This document shows, in pieces, positions 34,383 to 45,217 of a stretch of DNA of 64,000 nt. This stretch comes from Balanoglossus misakiensis (lineage: Eukaryota; Hemichordata), in the NCBI GenBank assembly GCA_040954595.2, contig CM082589.2:6200001-6264000 (forward strand), written 5' to 3'. Under the pieces are notes generated by a model. The model saw only the letters and a list, made by a program, of their open reading frames with translations, did no database searches and was not told the DNA's origin. How positions within the stretch are numbered: position 1 is the first letter of the stretch; each line of letters begins with the position of its first letter. The position numbers were made by a program, and so were the translations under genes.

Positions 34383-36952
34383 ATGGCAAATGACGAATCA
34401 AGGATACAAATTCTATACATAACTTGGATCCTTTGCCGTGTTGGTAGGTCCCCTATTTAGGGGTTTCATAATTTTATTGGTATTTTAAAAATGTTTTCCT
34501 ATTTTATAAATGACACTTTTCACTATTTTATAAATGACAAGTGTAATAATCGAATATAGATTTTTTAATTAGATTTACAACAAAGGGTATGATGCGCATA
34601 TATTAAAAGAACCTCGTTCTTTTCTGTCTTAAATAATCGCACGATGTTGCAGTGTGCATCTCAGCATCGATTGTCTGTCCAGAGATATCAGACGACAGCA
34701 ACAACCTTGTCTCAACGGTGAAACTTGGAGATCGGTGCTACTGGTTCCAAGCCGAGGGAGTCTCGTCGAGACATTGGCAAGGTGCTACGGATTGGTGCAT
34801 AGCACGTCTTGGCTATCTGGTCAAGTTTGAGACGCAAACCGAAGAAACTGACGTCATCGACTACATCAACGCTCGGGGGTACACTAACACGGATGAATTC
34901 TGGACTAGTGGAAAATGTATTCACAACGTCGGCGGTCAGGCTACCAAGTGCGATGGCGCTGCAAACTGGCAGTGGTATCCAGGTACGCACACGTATACAA
35001 CCAACCATGATACACCAGACCCCCCCCCCACCGATGACCCATCGTGTGTGTTTCAAAGATGACGCATCATATCCCATCATGACCCCAATCATGTCCTATA
35101 TCATAAACCATCATGACCTCTGATGTTCAACTTTGACCCATCATGATCTGCACATGACTCATCATATATGATCCCATATACGCTAACATTAAGAAACGCT
35201 AAGCCATGCACATGTACATGATTTTTCTATGTCTGTGCCAAAAACACACAGCATTCCTATGTATATATTAAGCTTATATAAATTCAATTCATTTTGAAGA
35301 TGGTTCCACTGGGGAGAGCATGACGTACACCAACTGGGACACGAACGAACCAGACCCAAGCTCTGTGAATGACAAGAATACCAACATGGTCATCATGAAG
35401 ACAGCAGGGTCGTCTCTTGACTGGAAATGGTATGATCAAACATTTAGCAAGATGACAAACTTCATATGTGAATTTGGTGAGTAAAGGGATTTGTGAATAT
35501 AATAGTCGTACTTGTCTACAACGTCATGACATCTACCCAAAAAGCTGGTTTAGTAATAAGCCTTTGTAGTAAGTAACCATCGATATATCTTGTCATCAAA
35601 TGTACTCTACTCTGTGGCCAAAAAGACACGACCCTTCCAAAAGCAAAACATGAACTTTTCCTTCATTGCCGAACACTGAACAGACGGAGAAGTCATTACA
35701 ACACCGGCGTTCAGTACAAGTACGATGCAAACTTCAAGTCCCACCACGCTGCAAAGTACGGAGCAGAGAACGACGAAAAATCCGACCACGATGATGAGTA
35801 CCGTGCAGACGACGAAAAATCCGACCACGGTGATGAGTACAGCGCAGACGACGAAAAATCCGACCACGATGAGTACCGTGCAGACGACGAAAGATCCTAC
35901 CACGATGATGAGCACAAAACAGACGACGATGCATACAACGAAGCCAGCTAGTACACAGCCACCCAACGCAACCACCGCCCCTCCGACTACAACAGTTGGT
36001 ACGTATATTCACCAACAGTACTACCAACGAACCATAAGTCCGAAAAGCAACTCACACTTCATTGTACCCATGTAACAAAAATGGCACGCATTTTTAATTT
36101 TAACATTTCCTTCTCCATGATTTTGTTGTTCTTACGTGGTTCTGGAATCTTTTCCCACCGCTCACAATCTTCTGTACAGTCAATGGGAGTACGTCACAGC
36201 ACACCACTGAAAATGTGCCGACGACATCCAGAACAACGTCGGCAGAAACGGATACTGATGAACCGAACAGCATTTGTAAGTGTGACGAGAACAATTCTGG
36301 TAAGTACACGTATTGTGCGAATATGTACGTGATTGTGTGAGTGTATGTATGTATATGCATGTCTCTTCGTCTTGGAAAATAATGCATATGAATTGTATCC
36401 TTAAATTCAGTTTGTGGACTTGGAATACTAATTGGTATCATCATCGGGTCTGTGATTGGTGCTGTCATAGCAACAATGGTGATATTTCTCATTAATAATT
36501 GGTAAGATTCAAGAGATTTTTTTTAACTACTGTTATATTCCAGCTCATTTAGCCATGTCAAACACTTACATCCAACCGAATGCAAGGGATAGTTTCAAGG
36601 AACCAGCGCCAGCGGAACTGAATATGCAATATCCTGACTGACCTTTGCAAAGTTCACGGTCTATTTGATTGCTGAAAATTTCAAAGAAACATTTTATAAA
36701 TGTACATTTTTTATTCCCAGTTTCTCTAGATACAGAACGGGGAAGGTGGACGACATATCAAAGTCAACGCATGCGCATGCGGGATTGCGAGTTGTGGAAA
36801 GCACCTATGAAAGCCAAAAGGTTTGTGAATGGACCACCGGTCAGTTGGATGTCGTCGATCTGCAACACATGCCAGGTGGAGCGGAAAGGTGGCAACGGAA
36901 GTGGTTTGAACGTTTCGCCTACAACCCTGATGTAAAAAACGCGAAGATTTAA
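34383..36952 (+). CDS. Single-CTLD membrane lectin, short stalk (gene F)
   Basis: Seven exons: 34383-34443, 34653-34982, 35300-35476, 35684-35998, 36180-36299, 36411-36501 and 36721-36952. They total 1326 nt (441 aa). It is the close paralogue of gene E: signal peptide 1-20, CTLD 21-189, stalk 190-294, stem 295-334 with a CKCDENNSG segment, helix within 335-364, tail 365-441. The stalk has only about five of the 13-residue repeats. The CTLD carries EPD and WYD. The last exon must start at 36721. Using the AG homologous to that of gene E (36728-36729) would create a TGA at the junction. With the upstream acceptor the tail begins CFSRYRTGK, parallel to CFPG in genes C and D. The tail ends NPDVKNAKI. 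A cell-surface lectin is likely. Confidence 0.87.
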
Positions 36953-37011
36953 TGCAGTACAGATTGTCAGAACAATGACAGTATTAAAAAAAAAATTCAG
37001 TACTTTTCTAT

Positions 37012-37017
37012 AATAAA
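37012..37017 (+). terminator. Poly(A) signal of gene F
   Basis: AATAAA lies 60 bases beyond the stop codon of gene F. Confidence 0.65.
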
Positions 37018-37029
37018 GTGTATGCGGAG

Positions 37030-38611
37030 TCTATATGGAATTTTTTTATCAGCTTATATATTGAAAAAAAAGGATTTACGGCACGCAATTTTGACAAGTG
37101 TTGGCACGTCAGTTTATGTCTGTGGTCAGTAGAATAATCATTTCTCTGTCCTCATGTACTATAGTCTGGTCCCTTGTCCCATTCTCACCGCTGGCTGCGC
37201 CACGCTAAAAGAAATGGGGTCGGGTAATAACTGCTAATAATGGCTGCCATCTTGCATATGCTTTTGTGCAGCATATAATGAGACAAAGACCATGCACAAG
37301 ATGGCTACAGGAGACCAGACTACGTGTACATTTTTATTTTGCTAGCGAAAGCACGTTTACAGGCCTGGGGCACAATATGTTCATTCGGTCTCGGGTGGCA
37401 CAGCTATATATCACCGATTTAAAGATAAACTATTTAGTACAAGCGCCAAACAAATGGTGAGCAATACCATTTCGTCATCCGTGATAATATCATGATAAAA
37501 TATTGCACCGCAGACACTACCCAATGCGACGTGACGCCAACAGAACCATACGACGCTGTTTCTTCCGGGGCCTCATGCGCACCAACGACGGAGCCAACAT
37601 AATTGTTCTGTCGCATCAGAATATTATTATTATTAAATGCATGCACGTATTAACGTTTGGAAATAATTGGTTTTTCTATTATGCGCAGTTTATAAATAGA
37701 CGTGGGCGACAGAAAAAGAACTGTACACGTTGGATATTTCAATAAATATGCCGGTAGGAGATGTTTGTGTCTATACGCTGCTTGCTTGCTAATGCTTTTA
37801 CAAATATTTCTTTTAACTAATACGGGGGAATGAGCATGCCTTTAGTGGGGTTAATCCTATTAAACTGACGTTTTTTTAGTGGACAGGTTTTTAAATCGAC
37901 GTATTTGTTACAACATTGTTTTAAATGTGCTGCAAGACCTGGTATTCGCGTGGTCTCTAAAAACGGCATCATTAATAATCCCCACGGTCTATTTTGGTGT
38001 GATAAAGAGACAGAGAACCATGTCGCGTGCAGCGTGACCGCCATCCGATTCTATTTCGACGGTATGTCGTCCTGGCCCGTCCGTTTACCACATTCTGTCG
38101 TCTGACGGACCGCTCAGCATCTGTAAGTAAGATTGAAACACATCTGTAGCATGGAGGCCCCCATACGTCAGTGGGACATCAAAGTCATATTGTCTGTGTG
38201 GCGTGTAAACACCCAACTGTACTAATGTACATGTACGGGATGATTGAACCTACATTTCCATATGTTTGCAACACTTGCTTTTTGCTTGCACACTGCTTCA
38301 TTTTTCACCTGTTGTAATTTTTGGCCAAGTTGGGGTGATACTGGCGGAGTTGTGTCGGAGTAACACCCAGTGAGGGGTGCTCGAACGGGTGCATGGAAAG
38401 GCAGACATTACCATAGGACCTAAGAATTCGTTTCCTCGGGGACCGCGTGGCTAACATTTGGGACACGGGTAGCCTGTCCTGTCAGCTTGACCACAATTTC
38501 ACCCAACCACCCATCCAACACACTCTCTCGTTCCTTTCCCTATTTCACAGGTCTTCAATAGGAGACACTTAGCATAATAAACTGTCTGCTTTTACCCGCA
38601 CACAACTAGTA
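37030..38611. other. Intergenic between gene F and the sulfotransferase
   Basis: At about 37393-37440, sequence similar to that after gene E (31334-31385) is present, including TTCGGTCTCGGGTGGCA. About 1.2 kb with no counterpart in the gene E block follows before the sulfotransferase. No coding exon is supported; small open frames lack domains. Confidence 0.5.
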
Positions 38612-39856
38612 ATGAACGCGAAGAAACGATTATTGTGTTCTCTGGTCGCCTGTCTCATGCTGGCAGCGATCATCATCTTCAGGAATCACCACACTGACGG
38701 CACCAAGAATTTGATGTCGAAGAAAGCTTCCCAGTTTACCTTGGAACCGTCACGTCCAACCACAAGTAAACACTACCATGATCCTCTGCTGGAGAAAGAA
38801 TCCCAGACTACCCCATACCCATCACCACGTCCGGTGACGACATTAAGCCCCGATGAACTGCCTGGACGCCACACGTGCAGCAATCTTGACAGATACATGA
38901 GAAGTTCGGAACTTTACGAATGTCCTATCGTCTACGAGTACGTGACAACTTGTCTCAGGGGCACGGGCGTTGGACGGACGCCGCTGCCAAATTTCTTCAA
39001 CGAGCGTAACAACAGCCGTGACACAGATGACGAGGCTTACATGCAAGCGAACGTTGCATTTGTGCACGTGCCGAAGGCCGGCGGAACCTCGGTCGAAAGC
39101 ATCTTGCAAAAGATCCCCGGGCTGCACAGAGCTGGAAAAGTACGAAAAATGCGCGTTGCACACTGTCGCGACCAGTACGTCCACGCCACCCGTTTCAGGG
39201 GGTACGAAGAGCAAACGTTCTTTTTCTCAAAGCGATCGTTCGGCCTCCACGAGTTCGCGTACCCGGGGAGGCCGTTCGCCTACGTTGCGTGGTTCCGCGA
39301 GCCGGTCGACCGGCTGGTGTCGACCTACTTCTACGCCAAGCGTAAGCGCTGCTTCGGCGTCCATCGGATATGCTTCCACTACCTGGCGAGGTCCGACAAC
39401 CTGACGGACTACTTGCAGAAGACCACAGACGTTCGCCTCCAAGACATGGACAACTACCACGTCCGACTCTTACAGTTCGGTGACTATCCCGATGTCGACA
39501 CGACATTCGAAGATTGCTGCGGCGGCGTGGAACTTGAAGACGCTGAAACCATTCCCAGTATAGAAGAGAAGCATTATTTGGTGGCCAGGAACAATTTACT
39601 GACTAAAATAGCATTTGTGGGGCTTACAGAGGACTTTAAGACTTCACAGGACATGCTTTGCCATGTGTTTGGAATACCTTTACAGGAGCGAGAGATACAT
39701 GTGAATGCCAACGCTCACGATTATAACATTACCGCTTTTGAACTTGCAGAAATCAGGCGGAGAAACGTTTGGGACTTGAAACTATACGACGACGCGAAGG
39801 CACTTTATGATCACCAAAAGAAAATGTATCTTCAGGGAAAGGAAAATAAATTTTGA
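38612..39856 (+). CDS. Golgi-type membrane sulfotransferase (gene G)
   Basis: A single open frame of 414 codons begins at ATG and has no sign of an intron. Residues about 7-23 form a signal-anchor helix after a basic MNAKKR, giving a type II membrane protein, as usual for Golgi sulfotransferases. A stem of about 90 residues follows. HVPKAGGTSVE at about 151-161 is the 5'-phosphosulfate-binding motif for PAPS. WFREPVDRLVSTYFY at about 227-241 is the 3'-phosphate-binding motif. The architecture is that of carbohydrate sulfotransferases of the Sulfotransfer_2 group, which includes heparan 2-O and uronyl 2-O enzymes. It should transfer sulfate from PAPS to a glycan in the Golgi lumen; acceptor and position are unknown. 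It sits directly after gene F and has a paralogue at 40811-44534. Confidence 0.87.
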   Translation: MNAKKRLLCSLVACLMLAAIIIFRNHHTDGTKNLMSKKASQFTLEPSRPTTSKHYHDPLLEKESQTTPYPSPRPVTTLSPDELPGRHTCSNLDRYMRSSELYECPIVYEYVTTCLRGTGVGRTPLPNFFNERNNSRDTDDEAYMQANVAFVHVPKAGGTSVESILQKIPGLHRAGKVRKMRVAHCRDQYVHATRFRGYEEQTFFFSKRSFGLHEFAYPGRPFAYVAWFREPVDRLVSTYFYAKRKRCFGVHRICFHYLARSDNLTDYLQKTTDVRLQDMDNYHVRLLQFGDYPDVDTTFEDCCGGVELEDAETIPSIEEKHYLVARNNLLTKIAFVGLTEDFKTSQDMLCHVFGIPLQEREIHVNANAHDYNITAFELAEIRRRNVWDLKLYDDAKALYDHQKKMYLQGKENKF

Positions 39857-40066
39857 GATTTAAAAAGAATGCTTAATACTATCATACTGGTCAAATCAGA
39901 AAATCCATGTTAAATGTAAGATTGCACGTGCCGTCACTCTATATAATCACACACTGCTACGAAGCGCAGTGCTTACTCCATACAGCAAAGGGAGGTTCTG
40001 GTTTCCTTACGAAATACCATTCGTTGAATATACCTGTCAACAAACATGATTTGTTGAACATATTTT

Positions 40067-40131
40067 AAAAAACAAACAAACGAACAAACAAACAAACAAA
40101 CAAACAAACAAACAAACAAACAAACAGACAA
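40067..40131. repeat. (AAAC)n microsatellite
   Basis: A tetranucleotide array with one AACG interruption, downstream of gene G. A further loose CAAA-rich stretch lies at 40190-40240. Confidence 0.95.
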
Positions 40132-40810
40132 ACGGACAGTCCGAAACATTTTATTAAAAATCATAATAAAATAAGTAACCATATTAATATAAAAACAACA
40201 AACAGAAAAACAAATATAAACAAACAAGCAAACAAAAAAATCACAGATCATTACTGGTGGAAAGTTATTTTCGGGGTTGGGCAGATTAAATATGCAAATC
40301 AGAATTATTTGGAAGTATATTCCTAAATGCGTCCCAGTGTAACTTGTGCAATCATGGTTTTTTTCTATACCATTAAAATGTCACAACAAGTATACAAATA
40401 TTTTGGTCGAAAAATTGCCATTTTCTAGACACGGAATCGGCCAACGTGCAATCAAATGTATTTAAACACTTCCGCATATTTGATATGGCTAATATCTCTG
40501 GCTAAATTAATCAATTTTATTGCTGCAGTCATTATGAAAGGATACGATTACTTAATCCCTGATTGCATATTTGCAATTGGTATGTAAGTCACGAAACCAG
40601 TCCATGCCATTTCAGTCTGGGTGATAACCTATGCATCATGTGTAACAGCTGTTATCAAAATGATTGTTCCGGTAGACTATATTGGTTACCATTATAATGC
40701 GCGTAGTTACCTGGTACTGATAAAAACGAGTAAGTTGCGATGACGTATTTCCTGTCGCTGTGTCTACACACTTATTCACGCGACAAAATAATCCGACGCC
40801 ACCGACCGCG

Positions 40811-42674
40811 ATGGCCAACGTGCGATACCGCAGACTGCTGTGCGTCCTGATCGCTTTCGTCGTTACCATGACCATGGTCGGCCTGAAATGCGTGTACGGT
40901 AAGAATTCCCCCAATTTCCACAATTGGAAATTTAACTGTGTGATGAGGTTGACAAATAATGCCACGGTTCAATCAATAACACGTTTACTTTGGCAGAATG
41001 CTTATACCGTAGTATACGTTTTCTTTTCTTCAGAAGACATAAGCATACAGAATATGTTAATATGGAACCCTGTGACGAGAGAACCCAGCCAGCTTTTGGT
41101 AAGAACTTTATTTATTTCCTTTTCGATAAACAACAAACCCACCACAGGCATAGTATATTCACAGACATCTCTTTGTCTGTGGTTTAATCACCCACCTTAG
41201 AAATACGTTCGACGGCTTACTGTTGCATTCACAGCACGTATGCATCTACCGAATATAGATATTTTAATAATCTGGTATAACTTTATTAGTATAGTAAGGT
41301 CGGTTGCTATATCTCCCCTGTACATACAAAAAATGGCACGGCAAATATACTTTATCTTGCTCGGAAATTGAAGTCAACGGGGGTCTATGTGCCAACGCAG
41401 CGTCACTTGACGACTTACCGGATAAATCAGCCTCAGGGAACCCGAAACCGTTGCTATGGGCGCAAGAACACGTACCGTGCGATTTTTGCTGATCCCCACA
41501 ATACATGTACAGGCGTATCGTACTTAATGGACCATTCCATTCCAGATCGTGTGCACTTAATTTAATCCTAACACCGGTCGTAATCGCTGCTACAGCACAC
41601 CCCAGACATTAAAATATAACGACTGTATAAGCAATATTGAACACCTATTGCCTGGCCATGAGGGCCATAGCGGCCGTTTATTACACCCGAGGGGCTGTGA
41701 GTTACCAGAATCATATGCTATTTCCCGAGGCCGCAGGCCGCAGGCCGAGGGAAATAGCATATGATTCTGGTAACTCACAGCCCCTCGGGTGTAATAAACG
41801 GCCGCTATGGGCCGAATATAGGCCAGGCTATAGGTGTTTTATAATAAACCTCATGCTAACAGTTGGGAAAATCTTGCAATTTTCCCTTGAGGCTGGCAGA
41901 CGACATCTTCAGCGGTGGCCATTGTGTCAGACGACGCGACGCTGATTGACGTGACCACGTTGGTCACGTGACCGGTTTATATTTTTTCTGCTATTTCCCT
42001 AGCGGTTCATAGTCGATTCTATTTTCCTATCACGTGACGGATTCTGGCGAATCACGGCACAGTATTAGCATGAGGTATATTATAAATATATATATTCAAT
42101 TCTTTACTATCAATCACGTGATCTGGCCATGCGACCCACGGCGGTTTCATTTCCTGGTGACGGGCAAGCAATATTTCGGCATCCAGTAAAAGTTTTTCCG
42201 TGTATGTTTTTTTGATATCGTTCACACTACTTTTAGTAACCCGCTTTATCATCATATCAAGTGCATACCTAAAAATTATGTTAATGTGTTTTTGTACTTA
42301 GGATACTTAAGTCATGAACAACGAACCACATGAAAATTGACCCATGCATTAAACATTGAAATATGCAAATTTTTTGGCCTTCAAATGTCAAATTTCCAAA
42401 GGCAAGGACAAATCGTGCCGTCGGTAAGCTCCAATTAAAATATGGACGTAAATATTAATTAAAACGTCAAAATCAAACATCAATAACAGAAAACAGACAA
42501 ATGCTGAGTGACCTGAAATTAAGTATTCGATTCGTCGCTGATTTAGTAGTACGTGTAATCAATCCAGGCAACCAGATGTTTTGGATACAGTGATATCACT
42601 GAAGTGTTTGCAAAGTCGATTTCATTGCAGCAATAAAAACGACTGGAGCTGTTCGTGTCAGTGTTTACTCGCGC

Positions 42675-42715
<41 letters not shown>

Positions 42716-44534
42716 GAGATTCACGGGCACAACGCGTATGTGACGTCAGCATAATTAAGAACAGGACGTATTACTCCAGAATGTACGTAGGCCAGAGCAT
42801 AATATGACAGACACCAAATTTTGATTATGTATACCACGTCGACGAACACGGGACTTCAAATAACTATTTTAATAGTTTACCCAGGGTATATATGCACACG
42901 CACAATAAACATGCAGCTGTCGCACTGATAAAAAATCAATTAACTAAAGATAGCTTGTGCCACCTGGCAAAAATTTTGTTAGTATCGTCACTACCCGGCA
43001 TATATCTGAGTATCCCTTCAGTTTTGTAAAATGATTTAAAATGGTCATTGTGGCTCATCGGAAATCTACAACATTTGGTCTCATGCTGGTCAATTTCAGA
43101 CATGAATCCATGCCACATAGATGAATTTTGCTCTAAGATTTTGCACGATAAACTATATGGATACATGTGTATTAGCTGATAAGACATACATAGGACACCG
43201 TAAATCAAAGTCCACCGCAGCTATTTGAGTAGCCCCTACGCCCTGGTCTCCGGGCTACTATTTGAGCAAGTTTAAGATTCACTAACACGAAATTATGATA
43301 TCATAAAATGAGAAAATGTTCGGCCGTTACTATAGTGACAACACCTGGGTTGATTATTAACTAATCTACTGAATTGTTGATATCTTCGTTTCTTCAGGGG
43401 GCAAATCTAAACGAAGAGCACACTCGGAATGTTTCGGTCACTTTACCGAGCTCAAGGGGGGAGGAGACACCTGTCAATGCATCTGCGATCACTGAGGAGC
43501 GCCCTCTGCGGGGCAGTGATGCTGATTATTTCGATACCACTTTTATGTGTGGACTCCTGAAGAAACAAATAGAGGTCGTCAATCTGAAAAATCCAAACTG
43601 TACAGAGATTATGATATATTTAAGACGCTGCCTGAACAGCTCCGATGTCGGGCGAGCGCCTCTGCCGAACTTCTTCTCCGAACGAAACAACAGCGGCGAC
43701 ACGGACGACGAGGCTTACCGGCGCGCCAACACGGCGTTCGTGCACTTACCAAAAGCCGGGGGAACGTCCGTTGAAAAGGTTCTGATGACAATACCCGGTG
43801 AGAACACAACAGGCGTTCCGCGTAGAAAGATGATTGGCCACTGTGACCACTTATACCAGGGGGCTCAGCTGTTGGGTAACACCACGGAGCAGACGCTGTT
43901 TTACTCAAAAAGGACCTACGGTCTGCACGACTTCGCACACCCCGGGAGGCCGTTCGCTTACGTCACGTGGTTTCGAGAACCGATCGCCAGGCTGGTTTCG
44001 ACCTACTACTACCTCAAACGGACGCGGTGCGCTCAAGTGCACGAAGTGTGCAAACACTACTTGTTAAACTCGAACAATCTCACGGACTATCTGTTGAAGA
44101 CGTCGGATGTCCACTACCAGGACATGGACAACTTCTACGTGAGACTTCTGCAGTTCGGCAACTATCCAGAGATAGACACCACCTTTGAAGATGGCGCCGG
44201 CGGGGCGACCCTCGCGGAAGCCCGAAGCATTCCGGAGATCGACGAAAAGCACTACCTTGTGGCCAAGAGCAACCTCCAGGCTAAGATGGCCTTTGTCGGC
44301 CTAACAGAGGATTTCAAAACGTCCCAGGATATGCTGAGCTTTGTATTTGGAATACCCATGAGCGAACAAGAAACACGTGTTAACGTCAATACACACAATG
44401 ATGAGTTGACAGACTTCGAGCGAACAGAACTGACGCGAAGAAACACGTGGGACCTGAAACTGTATGAAGAGGCGAAGAAAATATACGAATATCAAAAGAA
44501 AGAATACTTTAAAATAAAGCAGGAGTTTGATTAA
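40811..44534 (+). CDS. Golgi-type membrane sulfotransferase (gene H)
   Basis: Three exons, 40811-40898, 41034-41098 and 43398-44534, total 1290 nt (429 aa). The second exon enters in phase 1 and leaves in phase 0, which joins the other two in frame. A signal anchor lies at about 10-27 after MANVRYRR. The catalytic part parallels gene G: FVHLPKAGGTSVE at about 163-175, WFREPIARLVSTYYY at about 241-255, and the shared blocks ERNNSGDTDDEAY, GLTEDFKTSQDML and WDLKLY. It differs from G by having two introns and a different stem. Function is inferred as for gene G: PAPS-dependent sulfation of an unidentified glycan. The small second exon rests on splice consensus and phase alone. Confidence 0.83.
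41643..41831. mobile_element. Foldback element with near-perfect inverted repeat
   Basis: Two arms of about 85 bases are reverse complements with very few differences. They run from GCCTGGCC at 41650 to TTTCCC at 41726, and from GGGAAA at 41749 to GGCCAGGC at 41829. About 22 bases of GGCCGCA repeats form the loop. It lies in the second intron of gene H. It may be a MITE-like or hairpin element; it encodes nothing. Target-site duplications were not identified. Confidence 0.8.
42676..42713. repeat. (AG)n tract followed by G run
   Basis: A dinucleotide repeat ending in a run of nine G, within the large second intron of gene H. Confidence 0.95.
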
Positions 44535-44833
44535 GACTAGATATTCACGTTATGTCTGTCTATCTGTTTGCCTGCCTGCCTGTCTGCTTGTATGACCCCT
44601 TGTCTTGTCATGTAAATTAAGTACATATGTTCAGCAACGAGTAGAGATCAAGCGTATCGCGGCATTCGTTACATGATCCCTTTGGGGAACCAATCGCATC
44701 AAAGAAGCTTTCTCAAAAGTTACAGCTACACAGACGTGTTTGTCCGATGTATCGCTCGTTTTGGGGGTGAATTGGTGAATGGGTCGCACTTTTTTATATT
44801 ATGTTCTACTTGCAAGAGCGGTGCTGGTTCTAA

Positions 44834-44839
44834 AATAAA
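44834..44839 (+). terminator. Possible poly(A) signal of gene H
   Basis: AATAAA 300 bases after the stop codon of gene H. Plausible, but not the only A-rich option. Confidence 0.35.
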
Positions 44840-45217
44840 AAAAATACCTACCTTCCCTATATTTGAATAACATGTAATCGGAACAGCACAAATTATTATT
44901 TTTTGGCCTTATCAAAAAAGATACGGGTACCCAACCTTAATGCGATGCAAATTATATGAAAATGAATACGTCAGAACTGAAATTACCATATGAATTTTCA
45001 CTACCTGCAAAACACACTCCCAAAGTGATCACTCGCTACACGGCAACAGGTATATGTTGACTGAAATAGTTTAAACGCTCGTAATTTTATTATTTTATAA
45101 AACTACACACAATAAGATTATTTTATGTTATATTTTTGTCTTGCAAATGTTTATTTTGGAGGTGCGTAAATACTTAATATGGGTCTGCGATAGACACTTT
45201 TTCATCTCTAGGGCATC

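Noticed and set aside
38970-39506. Alternative frames inside the sulfotransferase
   Set aside because: They overlap the frame with both PAPS-binding motifs and have no domain of their own.
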